A DNA stretch of 64,000 nucleotides, from contig NZ_JBPAOH010000015.1 in NCBI RefSeq assembly GCF_050875635.1, positions 23,353 through 87,352 on the forward strand, given 5' to 3'. Position numbers and translations under genes: made by a program. Below the pieces are notes generated by a model that did not search any database, was not told where the DNA came from, and was given only the letters and a program-made list of their open reading frames with translations. Positions 1 through 8,348 of this stretch are shown here, piece after piece (the stretch's first letter is position 1; each line of letters opens with the position of its first letter). Source of the DNA: Hassallia sp050875635 (GTDB lineage: Bacteria > Cyanobacteriota > Cyanobacteriia > Cyanobacteriales > Nostocaceae).

Positions 1-2
1 GA

Positions 3-860
3 CGAGGGGCGATCGCTTTTGTTTTACCCCGCGATAGTGAATTAGACCGTCCGGCGATCGCTAATGTTAATCAAATTCTCTTAGTATTTGCTGTCGCCGA
101 TCCACCTTTAGAACCTTATCAACTCAGTCGCTTTTTGGTAAAGGCGGAATCTACAGGCTTGGATGTGCTTTTATGCTTAAATAAAGGCGATTTAGTTTCA
201 ACTCAAGAACAGTCGGAAATAAGCGATCGCTTGCTTGGTTGGGGTTATCAAACGCTATTTATCAGCGTCAATAATAATATAAATATCGACAAACTAAGTT
301 ACCAGTTGCAAGACAAAATCACCGTCTTGGCAGGACCTTCAGGAGTTGGTAAATCCAGCTTGATTAATGCATTAATTCCTAATGCTCAGTTGCGCGTGGG
401 TGAGGTTTCTGGTAAACTATCTCGCGGGCGTCACACCACCCGTCACGTAGAATTGTTTGAATTACCATTAGGTGGGTTGCTGGCTGATACTCCCGGCTTT
501 AATCAGCCTGATATTGATTGTACGCCGGAAGAATTAATTAATTATTTCCCAGAAGCAAGGCAGAAATTAGCAGTTGATAGCTGTCGGTTTAGTGATTGCC
601 TGCATCGAGACGAACCTGGTTGTGTAGTTCGGGGTGAGTGGGAACGTTATGAGCATTATCTGGAATTTTTAGAGCAAGCGATCGCTCGTCAAACTCAGCT
701 TAACCAACAAGCCGATCCAGAATCTACCCAAAAGTTAAAAACGAAAGGCAAAGGGCAGACTCAGTACGAACCGAAGCTAGAAAGTAAAAAATATCGTCGT
801 GTTTCCCGCAAGACTCAACAGCAAACATTGCAGGATTTGTATCAGGATAGTGAAGAATGA
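3..860 (+). CDS. rsgA: Ribosome small-subunit-dependent GTPase RsgA (5' truncated by window edge)
   Basis: Circularly permuted GTPase that helps the 30S subunit mature. The frame is open from base 3, and residues upstream of the TTG at 135 already look like RsgA (ELDRPAIANVNQILLVFAV), so the true start lies before the window. Visible in permuted order are the G4 motif NKGD, the P-loop GPSGVGKSS, the G3 motif DTPGF and the C-terminal zinc knuckle, with Cys residues and a His in CRFSDCLHRDEPGC. About 285 residues are seen; the N-terminal OB fold is missing. The C-terminal tail is basic and Gln/Lys rich. A degenerate copy of its last coding part recurs at about 2334-2452. Confidence 0.93.
   Translation, partial: RGAIAFVLPRDSELDRPAIANVNQILLVFAVADPPLEPYQLSRFLVKAESTGLDVLLCLNKGDLVSTQEQSEISDRLLGWGYQTLFISVNNNINIDKLSYQLQDKITVLAGPSGVGKSSLINALIPNAQLRVGEVSGKLSRGRHTTRHVELFELPLGGLLADTPGFNQPDIDCTPEELINYFPEARQKLAVDSCRFSDCLHRDEPGCVVRGEWERYEHYLEFLEQAIARQTQLNQQADPESTQKLKTKGKGQTQYEPKLESKKYRRVSRKTQQQTLQDLYQDSEE
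678..795 (+). repeat. Direct repeat copy 1 (inside rsgA 3' end)
   Basis: This stretch of the rsgA coding end is repeated at 2334-2452 in the same orientation. The two copies align over about 118 bases with roughly ten differences and one small indel. They flank the two Uma2 genes. Confidence 0.85.
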
Positions 861-937
861 AATCAAAGCAGATGTCAAGGCTGGTTACAATAGCATAAAG
901 ACAAGAAAGTGCGTAGTTTACCGCCGCAGGCATCGCT

Positions 938-1702
938 ATGTCTCAATTTGCCACCGCTTCTCAAATCGATGTCATTGATACTATAATTTTCCCACCAGGC
1001 GACATCTACAGTGACGAACCACCTTTGGAATCAGATTTACACCGCGAACAAATAGAATTACTCATCCGCCTCATCAAGTGGTGGTGGCGCGATCGCGAAA
1101 ATTTCTATGCTACAGGCAACTTAACTATTTACTTCAGTCCTAACCAGAAAAAGTCAGAAGAATTTCGAGGACCTGATTTTTTTGTAGTTTTAGATACAGA
1201 AAAAAAAGACCGTAAAAGCTGGGTTGTTTGGCAAGAAGATGGCAAATACCCCAACGTGATTATAGAGATGTTATCTGATTCCACTGCCTCAGTTGATAAA
1301 GGTGTGAAAAAGCAGATATATCAGAATACATTCCGCACACCAGATTATTTCTGGTTTGACCCGGTAAGCTTAGAATTGCAAGGATTTCACTTAGTAGATG
1401 GTCAGTATCAAGACCTTACACCCACTGAGTCAGGTTGGTTGTGGAGTCAGCAGTTAGGGCTTTATTTGGGTGTATATTTGGGCAAATTACGCTTTTTTAC
1501 ACCAGATGGGCAGCTGATAATGTTGCCAGAAGACGAAGCCAATCAACAGTTACAGCAAGCCAACCAGCAGTTACAGCAAGCAAATCAAGAGTTACAGCAA
1601 GCCAATCAACAGTTACAGCAAGCCAATCAACAACTAGAACAAGAACGTCAACGGGCTGCAATATTGGCAGAACGCTTGCGAGCCGCAGGTATTGAAGAGT
1701 GA
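938..1702 (+). CDS. Uma2 family endonuclease-like protein with C-terminal coiled coil
   Basis: A 254-residue member of the Uma2 (DUF820) family, a PD-(D/E)XK nuclease-like fold amplified in cyanobacteria and of unproven cellular role. The core includes GPDFFVVLD, then PNVIIEMLSDS followed by a conserved Lys (VKKQIY) and PDYFWFDP, which is the usual spacing of acidic residues and Lys. The last 50 residues form a Gln-rich coiled coil of five near-identical seven-residue units (QQANQQL), encoded by a 21-bp tandem repeat. Its stop overlaps a possible GTG start of the next Uma2 gene by four bases (GTGA), which suggests coupling or a recent duplication. Confidence 0.85.
   Translation: MSQFATASQIDVIDTIIFPPGDIYSDEPPLESDLHREQIELLIRLIKWWWRDRENFYATGNLTIYFSPNQKKSEEFRGPDFFVVLDTEKKDRKSWVVWQEDGKYPNVIIEMLSDSTASVDKGVKKQIYQNTFRTPDYFWFDPVSLELQGFHLVDGQYQDLTPTESGWLWSQQLGLYLGVYLGKLRFFTPDGQLIMLPEDEANQQLQQANQQLQQANQELQQANQQLQQANQQLEQERQRAAILAERLRAAGIEE
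1538..1642 (+). repeat. 21-bp tandem repeat encoding a coiled coil
   Basis: Five head-to-tail 21-bp units (gccaatcaacagttacagca plus one base) encode successive ANQQLQQ heptads of the Uma2 coiled coil. The unit is one coiled-coil heptad long, so copy-number change keeps both the frame and the helix register. Confidence 0.9.
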
Positions 1703-1758
1703 GTAAATATTCACAAAAAGAGAATTTTATCTCTAACCAGGCATGGAAAAATATTGCT

Positions 1759-2328
1759 ATGAACCAAATAATCTCTAATCAAATCCGTTGGACAACCTCC
1801 GACTTAGAATTACTCGCAACTGACGAATGGAAGCGCTATGAAATTGTTGACGGAGAACTATTTGTGACTAGAGCGCCTCACTGGAAACATCAAGGAACAG
1901 CAGGTAACATCAACTTGGAGTTACAAATTTGGTCTCGTTCCAGTGGACTAGGAGAAACCCGTCAAACTCCTGGAATCATTTTTACAGAAGCTGATAATGT
2001 CATACCCGATGTAGTTTGGATCAGTCATGAGCGGTTAGCAAAATTGCTAGATGACGAAGGACATTTGAGAGGAGCGCCAGAACTTGTTGTAGAAGTACTT
2101 TCTCCTGGAGCAACTAACGAACGTCGAGACAGAGAAGCTAAACTGAAGCTATACTCAGCAACAGGAGTCCAAGAATATTGGATTGCCAATTGGCAGTTAC
2201 AGCAATTAGAAGTTTATCGCAGAGAAACTGCTCAATTGAAATTAGTAGCAACCTTGCTGGCTGATGACGAAATCACATCACCTGTTTTACCAGGCTTTCG
2301 CGTTCGAGTTCAGAGCTTTTTTGTGTAG
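1759..2328 (+). CDS. Uma2 family endonuclease-like protein
   Basis: A second Uma2 (DUF820) protein of 189 residues when started at the ATG at 1759 (MNQIISNQIRW). A GTG at 1699 overlaps the previous stop, but the 20 residues it would add do not look like family sequence. Family motifs are the YEIVDGELFV opening, PDVVWIS, APELVVEVLSPG, then EAKLKLY and EYWIAN, giving a D...E-x-x...K arrangement. It differs from the upstream Uma2 protein in lacking the coiled coil. No toxin, antitoxin or transposase partner is visible. Confidence 0.85.
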   Translation: MNQIISNQIRWTTSDLELLATDEWKRYEIVDGELFVTRAPHWKHQGTAGNINLELQIWSRSSGLGETRQTPGIIFTEADNVIPDVVWISHERLAKLLDDEGHLRGAPELVVEVLSPGATNERRDREAKLKLYSATGVQEYWIANWQLQQLEVYRRETAQLKLVATLLADDEITSPVLPGFRVRVQSFFV

Positions 2329-2333
2329 TCTTA

Positions 2334-2452
2334 GCGATCGCTTGTCAAACTCAGCTTAACCAACAAGCCGATCCAGAATTTACCCAAAAGTTCAAAACGA
2401 CCAAGCAAAGGGCAGACTCAGTACGAACCGAAGTTATAAAGTAAAAAATATC
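2334..2452 (+). repeat. Direct repeat copy 2: remnant of rsgA 3' end
   Basis: A noncoding copy of rsgA bases 678-795, beginning at a shared HIP1 site (cgatcgct/cgatcgctt). It carries an indel (acgaaaggc versus acgaccaagc) and further substitutions, so it is a decayed duplicate. It starts six bases after the second Uma2 stop. Confidence 0.85.
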
Positions 2453-2477
2453 TTTTCAGTAAATAAATTTATATAAC

Positions 2478-5400
2478 CTATCGCCACTCGCCCTGTAAAG
2501 TGAAAGCAGACCAATAATAAGGATTTTTCAAAGTTGAATTTTCCCATAATTTCAGTTGTGCAGCACGCAAAGCGATCGCAGGTGATTTCCCCTGCTTCAA
2601 CATTTGCGTGTAAAATTCTTGCATCAATTCTGCCGTCCCCGCATCGTCAACTTTCCAAAGAGACACGGCAACACGTTCTGCACCAGCATACATTAATCCT
2701 CTTGTCAAGCCTACTAAGCCTTCACCATTGACATCTTTGCCTAAACCGGTTTCACAAGCACTAAGTACTACCAAATCGGCTGCAAAGTCAAGGTTGAAAA
2801 TGTCACCTAATCGCAAATAACCTTTATCCGCAGGTTTAGCTTGTTTGTCTAGAAACTGAGATAGAACGATTCCTGAAAGTTCTGGGTTCTTCGGGTCATC
2901 AATGCCGTGAGTAGCAAAATGTAAAAAGCGATATTGTGACAATTGCGGGTTTGTTACCCAGTTGTAGTTAGCATCAAAGCCAAAAGCTTGGAGATTATTA
3001 GAAGATGGTATGATATTTAAAATTGCCTCTGCTTCAGTTTTTGTACCTTTAAGTCTTTCCCAGCCACTACGATTGAGATTTTTTGCTACCCGCTTCAAGT
3101 CAGATTGTTCGATTTGACCGCGAAAGTCTGAGTTATCAACGATACTTTCAGGTTTGCCAGTTATTCGCTCATCTTTAACTTCAAACACCGGATCGGCAAG
3201 AATAGCTAGAGTTTTCCGTGCGGTTTTGGGTATTTTGAGTTCTTGTCTTTGGGTAGCGATCGCTGTAACCGAAGGCAAATTAACTATTTCATGATTGACT
3301 ATCAAAGGTTGATAATTGACCTCTGTCTTGGAAATAACGCCTTTTGTAGAGACGTTCCGCCGGAACGTCTCTACGTCATTTAATGCCGCAAAGGGAATCT
3401 TCTGTAAAGCACCATCAGCGACAATCACCAACCGCTTTTGCCCCAATTTATCAGCCACAGGTGCAAGGATGATTTGACTCAGTTTAGTTGCAGAAAAAGC
3501 GGTATTTTTCAAAGCTTGAGCTTTTTGTTCTGGTGATAGATACTGACAGCGAGAAAGTGGTTCTTGACATTTAATTAAAAGTCCTTTAAATTCAGTTGCC
3601 GCTTCTTCTATTTCCTTGCGCCCGGGGAGTTCGTAACTGTCGATGGAGTTAGGAGTAACAGCCCAAAGATAACTGTGTTTCTCACCCAAAGAATACTCTA
3701 ACAGTAGCGTGTCTTTATCTAATTGTTGCTGAATTTGCGGTAAAGTCAGGGGTTGGGGATACTTTAGGTTGGCGTATTTCGGACTACTTTGGCGGATTTT
3801 CGTTTCCAGTTCCTTTTGTTGGCTGAGTAGTTCATCGATTTGTGTTTGCAATTTTTCAGCGTTAGCTTTATAAATGGGGTCTTTAATTTTATTACTACTA
3901 ACTATCTCAGTCCGCAGTTTTTCCTTAGCATTAATTAAGGCTTGTAAGCGGCTTTCTTTTGCTAAGAGTTCCGGGTTTGCACCTTTGCGAATATTTGCGC
4001 GTGCTTCGGTTAAGAGTTCTACAAGTCCTCTAGCGCGGGAACGTTCGTTGATGTGGAGCGCTACAGCTTTACATTTATCTTTTATTGTGATTTCTTTGTT
4101 TGTATTTTGGTCTTTGGTTATAAAATCACATATTTTTGATGGATCTTTTTTGTGCAGTTCCATCAACAGGTCGATGTAGAATTTGTAGTAGCCTTGGACT
4201 GTGGCGAAGTAGGATGTACGTAAATCTTGGCTTTTGACGTTACCGCGTATATTTTCTACAATTTTAATTGCTTCTTCGATGTTGGTAAGTGCTGCTTCAA
4301 GTTTGCCTAGTTTACGTTGATTGGTAGCGATGAAATAAAGTGTATCTGCTTCTCCTTCAATGTCTTTTAAAGTTCGCCTAATTTTTAGCGCTTCGTTCAG
4401 TGTATCTATTGCTTGTTGATGTTGTTTTTGTAAACTGTGGGTGACACTAATGTTATTTAAACTTTGAGCTTCTAATTTTGGGACAAAAATTTGTCTATAC
4501 AGGGATAGAGCCTTTTGCTGGTGATTTAATGCTTCTTTATAGTTACCTTTTGTTTGATTGATAATTCCAATTAAGTTTAAAGCGCTAGCTTCTGAATACT
4601 TATCTTCAAACTTTTGAGACAACGCTAATGCAGTTTCAGCATTTTTTAATGCATTGGGAAAATCCTTCTGTAACTCGTAACTTCTTGCTAAACCCTGAAG
4701 TCCAAGTCTTTCAAATTCATTATTCTCTTGTTTCCGTGACAATGAGACACTTTGATTATAATAATTAATAGCTTCTGGGTAATCTCCCTTTGTCAGATAC
4801 AATTCACTCATCGCAAAAATAATTATAAGTTCATATTGCTTATCTTGTGCTTGTTGATATATCTGTCGTGCTTTTTTGTAAGTTCGGAGACTTAAATCGT
4901 AGTTACCCAAAAGTTTATAAGTAGATGCAATATTAGTCAATGTACGAGCTTCTAGATTGCGATTATTTATGGAGATGGCAATTTCTAATGTTTGGCTGTA
5001 AATTTCTAAGGCTTTCTGTAAATCTCCTTGCGATGCATAAATATCAGCTTTTTCGTTAAGAGCATTAGCATGTGTTAGTTCGTATCCAATATTTTTGGAT
5101 AGTTGTATCGCTTCATTAACAAACTCTAATGCTTTCTGATTATTACCAAGAAAATTTTTGTATATGTTGGCACTCGATATCATGTTAATAGCTTCAAAGG
5201 CTGTATTACCACTTTTTTTAAAAATAACTCTTGCCTGCTGAAGGAATTCTATTGATTTTTGATAATTTCCTCGTGATTTATAAACCTCAGCAATGCTAAT
5301 AATAGTTGAACCTTCAGCAACTAAGAAACCTTGCGTTTGTTGAATTTGTCTGGCTTTATTTAAGTATTCAAGAGCTTTGTTGTATTCGCCTGATTTATTG

Positions 5401-6206
5401 TAAAGAGTGCCAATGTCTCTTAATGTTTCTGCCTGCGCGGGTAATAAATCTTGCCTTTTTTGCTGAATTTCTAGAGCTTGCTGATAGTATTTTAAGGCTA
5501 TTTTAGGTTGACCCATACTTGAATAGCTATCGCCTATTGTATTCAAAACTTTAGCTTGTTCTGGCAAATCTTTTAATATATCACGGTAAATTTGCAGTGA
5601 TTGATTGAGTGGTTCAATAGTCTTTGGTATCTCACTTAATTCAATGTATATATTAGTAATATTTCTTAATACTATAGCTAAAATATCAAATCTTTTTTCT
5701 GCTCGAGAAATTGACTCAGCTTGCTTTAAAAGAGTGAGAGCTTCTCGTCCTTTACCTATAAAATTATAAGACCCAGCAATACCAGTTAATGCTAATGCTT
5801 CAAGCAAAGGTTGTTTCACTTCACGCGAGATTTTGAGAGATTGATTGAAATACTCTATTGCTTCTAGATTTTCTGAACGAATGGCATACACTGTGCCAAT
5901 ACTTTGATATATTAAAGCTTCCTCTTTGCGTAATCCCAATTCCTGAGTAATTTTCAATGCTTGCTGATATTTCTCTAATGCCTGCTGATATCCTTCCTTA
6001 GTCCCTTTTTTCTCTAACTCCTGTCCTTCTTGAAATAACTTGACTCCCTCTTGATATCGCTGTTGCTTATCTGGACTCAAGGGAACTGATGAAGGAGGTA
6101 CTGTCTGCTGTGCTATTTGTAACCCATAACCTCCGACACTGGCGGCTGTTGACTCGGATAGCAAAAGCAGAGAGAAAAATAAAGCTACAGCACGAGATGT
6201 CCACAT
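2478..6206 (-). CDS. TPR repeat protein with C-terminal CHAT (caspase-like) protease domain
   Basis: A 1242-residue protein. It opens with a hydrophobic signal-like segment (AVALFFSLLLLSE), followed by roughly fifteen TPRs over residues 50-680 (units such as GEYNKALEYLNKA). A helical linker with a long charged coil (700-870) leads to a CHAT domain over about 880-1242. The caspase-like dyad is visible: His in LHFATHG (about residue 1098) and Cys in LSACETG (about 1150), followed by the family's GLTRGLMYAGA and PYYWSAF. TPR-CHAT proteins are common in cyanobacteria, and related ones act as proteases in conflict or cell-death signalling. The substrate here is unknown. A 29-bp palindrome is inserted within the CHAT coding part (3346-3374). 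Confidence 0.9.
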   Translation of the reverse strand: MWTSRAVALFFSLLLLSESTAASVGGYGLQIAQQTVPPSSVPLSPDKQQRYQEGVKLFQEGQELEKKGTKEGYQQALEKYQQALKITQELGLRKEEALIYQSIGTVYAIRSENLEAIEYFNQSLKISREVKQPLLEALALTGIAGSYNFIGKGREALTLLKQAESISRAEKRFDILAIVLRNITNIYIELSEIPKTIEPLNQSLQIYRDILKDLPEQAKVLNTIGDSYSSMGQPKIALKYYQQALEIQQKRQDLLPAQAETLRDIGTLYNKSGEYNKALEYLNKARQIQQTQGFLVAEGSTIISIAEVYKSRGNYQKSIEFLQQARVIFKKSGNTAFEAINMISSANIYKNFLGNNQKALEFVNEAIQLSKNIGYELTHANALNEKADIYASQGDLQKALEIYSQTLEIAISINNRNLEARTLTNIASTYKLLGNYDLSLRTYKKARQIYQQAQDKQYELIIIFAMSELYLTKGDYPEAINYYNQSVSLSRKQENNEFERLGLQGLARSYELQKDFPNALKNAETALALSQKFEDKYSEASALNLIGIINQTKGNYKEALNHQQKALSLYRQIFVPKLEAQSLNNISVTHSLQKQHQQAIDTLNEALKIRRTLKDIEGEADTLYFIATNQRKLGKLEAALTNIEEAIKIVENIRGNVKSQDLRTSYFATVQGYYKFYIDLLMELHKKDPSKICDFITKDQNTNKEITIKDKCKAVALHINERSRARGLVELLTEARANIRKGANPELLAKESRLQALINAKEKLRTEIVSSNKIKDPIYKANAEKLQTQIDELLSQQKELETKIRQSSPKYANLKYPQPLTLPQIQQQLDKDTLLLEYSLGEKHSYLWAVTPNSIDSYELPGRKEIEEAATEFKGLLIKCQEPLSRCQYLSPEQKAQALKNTAFSATKLSQIILAPVADKLGQKRLVIVADGALQKIPFAALNDVETFRRNVSTKGVISKTEVNYQPLIVNHEIVNLPSVTAIATQRQELKIPKTARKTLAILADPVFEVKDERITGKPESIVDNSDFRGQIEQSDLKRVAKNLNRSGWERLKGTKTEAEAILNIIPSSNNLQAFGFDANYNWVTNPQLSQYRFLHFATHGIDDPKNPELSGIVLSQFLDKQAKPADKGYLRLGDIFNLDFAADLVVLSACETGLGKDVNGEGLVGLTRGLMYAGAERVAVSLWKVDDAGTAELMQEFYTQMLKQGKSPAIALRAAQLKLWENSTLKNPYYWSAFTLQGEWR
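3346..3374. repeat. 29-bp GTAGAGACG palindrome inside the CHAT gene
   Basis: A perfect inverted repeat with 13-base arms (gtagagacgttcc) and a 3-base loop, in frame inside the CHAT coding region where it encodes roughly VETFRRNVST. The same arms occur intergenically at 39972-40000, and relatives at 55298, 11872, 62547 and 63053. Confidence 0.9.
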
Positions 6207-6404
6207 AGGATGGATTTGCCCTATCTATTGAGTTTTAGTTTAAGTTTTCCTAAATGATTATACTGACTTTTATTACTGAAAATTTAATATACTTTCGATG
6301 AACGCAGCTTTTGAGTAAGCAAACTGGGGTTTAGCAATACTTCATCTCATAAAGCGATGTATGCTTTAAATTAGAGGAAATAATTACACCTCAAGGTTTA
6401 GACC

Positions 6405-6752
6405 GTGGTCAAAATTACCTTAGAAGTCTCTGAAGAACTATCAGAACAACTCACACAGTTAGGCGATCGCTTACCAGAACTCCTTGCACTTAGTCTTGAG
6501 CAACCACCACTGCCAACTCGCGTATATCAATATATTCTTGATTTCCTGGTCAGCAAACCGACTTTAGAGCAAATCTTAGCTTTCCATCCGACAGCAGAAA
6601 TGCAACAACGAATGCAAACTTTACTTAGACGTAGTAAAGTTGGAGAACTTAACCCTACAGAACAAAAAGAACTAGACGAGTATGAGCGCATTGAACATCT
6701 GATTGTCATGCTAAAAACAGGCAATCTACCGTACTTAACTACTAACCCATGA
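6405..6752 (+). CDS. Hypothetical protein coupled to HNH gene
   Basis: A 115-residue acidic, Leu-rich protein of unknown function with a GTG start (VKITLEVSEELSEQL). The beginning looks like a short beta strand plus helix, as in small DNA-binding or antitoxin-type proteins, and the rest is helical. Its stop overlaps the ATG of the HNH gene (ATGA), so the two are probably translated together. This arrangement suggests a partner of the HNH protein, but no family could be assigned. Confidence 0.65.
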   Translation: MVKITLEVSEELSEQLTQLGDRLPELLALSLEQPPLPTRVYQYILDFLVSKPTLEQILAFHPTAEMQQRMQTLLRRSKVGELNPTEQKELDEYERIEHLIVMLKTGNLPYLTTNP

Positions 6753-7141
6753 GTGTTAGTTATATCCCTGCTGCACTGCGTCGCCTAGTTGAAGAACGAG
6801 CAAGCCGTCGTTGCGAGTATTGTTTACTTACCGAAAATGTTTCTTTCTATACTCATGAAATTGACCATGTAATTCCAGAAAAGCATGGCGGTAAAACTGA
6901 TGCAGCTAATTTAGCTTTAACCTGTTGGCGTTGCAACCGTCATAAAGGAACAGACCTTGGTTCTTTCGACCCCCAAACAGAACAATTTAGTTTTCTCTTC
7001 AATCCCCGGACACAGCAATGATCTGAACATTTTGCTTATGACGAAAGAGCAATTGTTGGCTTAACACCACAAGGACGAACAACAGTGAAGTTACTACAGT
7101 TGAATACTGATGAACGGTTAGCAGAAAGAAAGAGATGGTAA
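6749..7141 (+). pseudogene. HNH endonuclease gene with in-frame TGA replacing a Trp codon
   Basis: The N-terminal 90 residues contain a full HNH core: CEYC, then HEIDHVIPEKHGG, NLALTCWRCNRHKG. Reading stops at TGA 7019-7021. The same frame then continues for 39 codons with sequence typical of this family (SEHFAYDERAIVGLTPQGR) and ends at TAA 7139-7141. In related proteins the position after FNPRTQ(Q/R) is usually Trp, so TGG to TGA is the simplest explanation. The HNH core is upstream of the stop, so the shortened product could still bind metal and DNA. Confidence 0.8.
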
Positions 7142-7256
7142 CGATATCAGGTGGGCGATCGCTTCTTGTAATTGTAGGAGAGCCGCTATGATGGCATTAT
7201 CAGGTTTAAATTGGTAATCAGAAAACGCCAAATCCCTTATTTATGCTAGGATTCGG

Positions 7257-7262
7257 TATAAT
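7257..7262 (+). promoter_or_regulatory. Possible -10 box of the VapBC-type operon
   Basis: A perfect TATAAT lies 24 bases upstream of the antitoxin ATG at 7286. No convincing -35 box is seen, so this is tentative. Confidence 0.3.
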
Positions 7263-7285
7263 TAGGGCATACTGCGAGTCAGGTT

Positions 7286-7573
7286 ATGGAGCGAGTTACA
7301 TTACCAGAAGTTCTCACCCTTGAAGAGGTCTCAGAATATTTACGTTTGCCGATGGAAACATTACAGCGTCAAGCCTTACAAGGAAAGCTTCCAGGTCGTA
7401 AAATCGAAAACGAATGGAGATTTTTGAAGGTAGCAATTGATGACTGGTTGCGCTCTCAAAGTAGTCGTTCTGCCCTAATTAAACAGGCAGGAGCTTTTGC
7501 TGATGATACTTTGCTTACGGAATTGAGAACAACAATTTATCAAGCGAGAGGACGTTCTGAAGTTGATGAATAA
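7286..7573 (+). CDS. Helix-turn-helix antitoxin-like protein
   Basis: A 95-residue protein. Residues 8-60 match an excisionase/MerR-type helix-turn-helix (LTLEEVSEYLRLP, GKLPGRKIENEWRF, DDWL). The C-terminal part (ALIKQAGAFADDTLLTEL) is a probable toxin-binding helix. It lies 11 bases upstream of a PIN-domain toxin gene, so it probably acts as the DNA-binding antitoxin of a type II module and represses its own operon. Confidence 0.8.
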   Translation: MERVTLPEVLTLEEVSEYLRLPMETLQRQALQGKLPGRKIENEWRFLKVAIDDWLRSQSSRSALIKQAGAFADDTLLTELRTTIYQARGRSEVDE

Positions 7574-7584
7574 TTGGAACACTG

Positions 7585-8004
7585 ATGTATTTGCTTGATA
7601 CTGATACTCTAACCTATCTCTATGCAGGAAATGCAAATGTTATTGCCAGATTAAAAGCTTTAGAAAATTCAGAGGTAGGAATTACCATAATTACAAAAGC
7701 AGAAATGCTTCGCGGACGGATCGAGTATCTTCTCAAAGCAGAAACCGGGGAAAGTTTATTAAGGGCACAAGAGCTTTTGTTTCGCACAGAAGAATTATTA
7801 GCAGAACTTTTAATTGTTCCTATCAGTCAAAGCGCAGCAGATGAATTTGAGCGTTTACGTATAGTTTCAAAGCTACGCAAAATTGGGCGAGCTGATTTGT
7901 TAATTGCGAGTATTTCCTTAGCAAATAGAGCTACATTAGTAACAAGAAATATCAGACATTTTAAACAAATTCCTGGTTTACGGGTTGTAAATTGGGTTGA
8001 TTGA
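7585..8004 (+). CDS. Type II toxin, PIN domain ribonuclease (VapC-like)
   Basis: A 139-residue PIN-domain protein, the normal length for VapC toxins. Conserved acidic positions are present: Asp in YLLDTDTLTYL, Glu in TKAEMLRG, Asp in GRADLLIAS, then TRNIRHFKQIPGL at the end. Such toxins cleave RNA using Mg2+ held by these acids. It is intact and follows its HTH-type antitoxin by 11 bases. It provides an internal length reference for the interrupted PIN gene at 11461-12288. Confidence 0.88.
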   Translation: MYLLDTDTLTYLYAGNANVIARLKALENSEVGITIITKAEMLRGRIEYLLKAETGESLLRAQELLFRTEELLAELLIVPISQSAADEFERLRIVSKLRKIGRADLLIASISLANRATLVTRNIRHFKQIPGLRVVNWVD

Positions 8005-8052
8005 AATCCAAATAAACCATAAATTAAATTCATGAATCGTAGTGGAGTATAT

Positions 8053-8174
8053 GTAGGGGAGGCAAATTGCAGTGTCGATTTTCCTCCCCTAATATTGCCG
8101 TTGTGTTATCGCGCCGAGAGTACGGCACCAAAGCTTTCGGATGGTGCGTTAGCCAAAGGCATAACACACCCTAC
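8053..8174. repeat. GTAGGG-type interspersed element (MITE-like)
   Basis: Begins gtaggggaggcaaa and ends in acaccctac. A 5' hairpin pairs aggggaggcaaa with its complement in the tttcctcccct stretch. A close relative is at 32668-32810, and shorter relatives with gtagggtgcgtta/cgcaccctac ends are at 11724 and 51228. This element fills most of the 344-base gap between the PIN toxin and the next gene. Confidence 0.75.
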
Positions 8175-8348
8175 ATGTATTTCTAAATTTGTTGTCTGGG
8201 TTTATATAGGTCAAATATTGTTTACATTTAAACATGTATAAATGTGAACATAAAACAAGAGCGATCGCATAATTCTAACCGAAGTTGCGGATGATAAACT
8301 TCTACGATCTGTACACCAAGTGGTGCGATCGCTCCTGATTATATCTTG

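Noticed and set aside
1435..1695. 86-codon frame of VTASQ repeats inside the first Uma2 gene
   Set aside because: A shadow of the 21-bp coiled-coil repeat in a second frame.
938..2328. Uma2 genes as a transposon cargo with IS ends
   Set aside because: No terminal inverted repeats or target duplications were found; only the rsgA-derived direct repeat flanks them.
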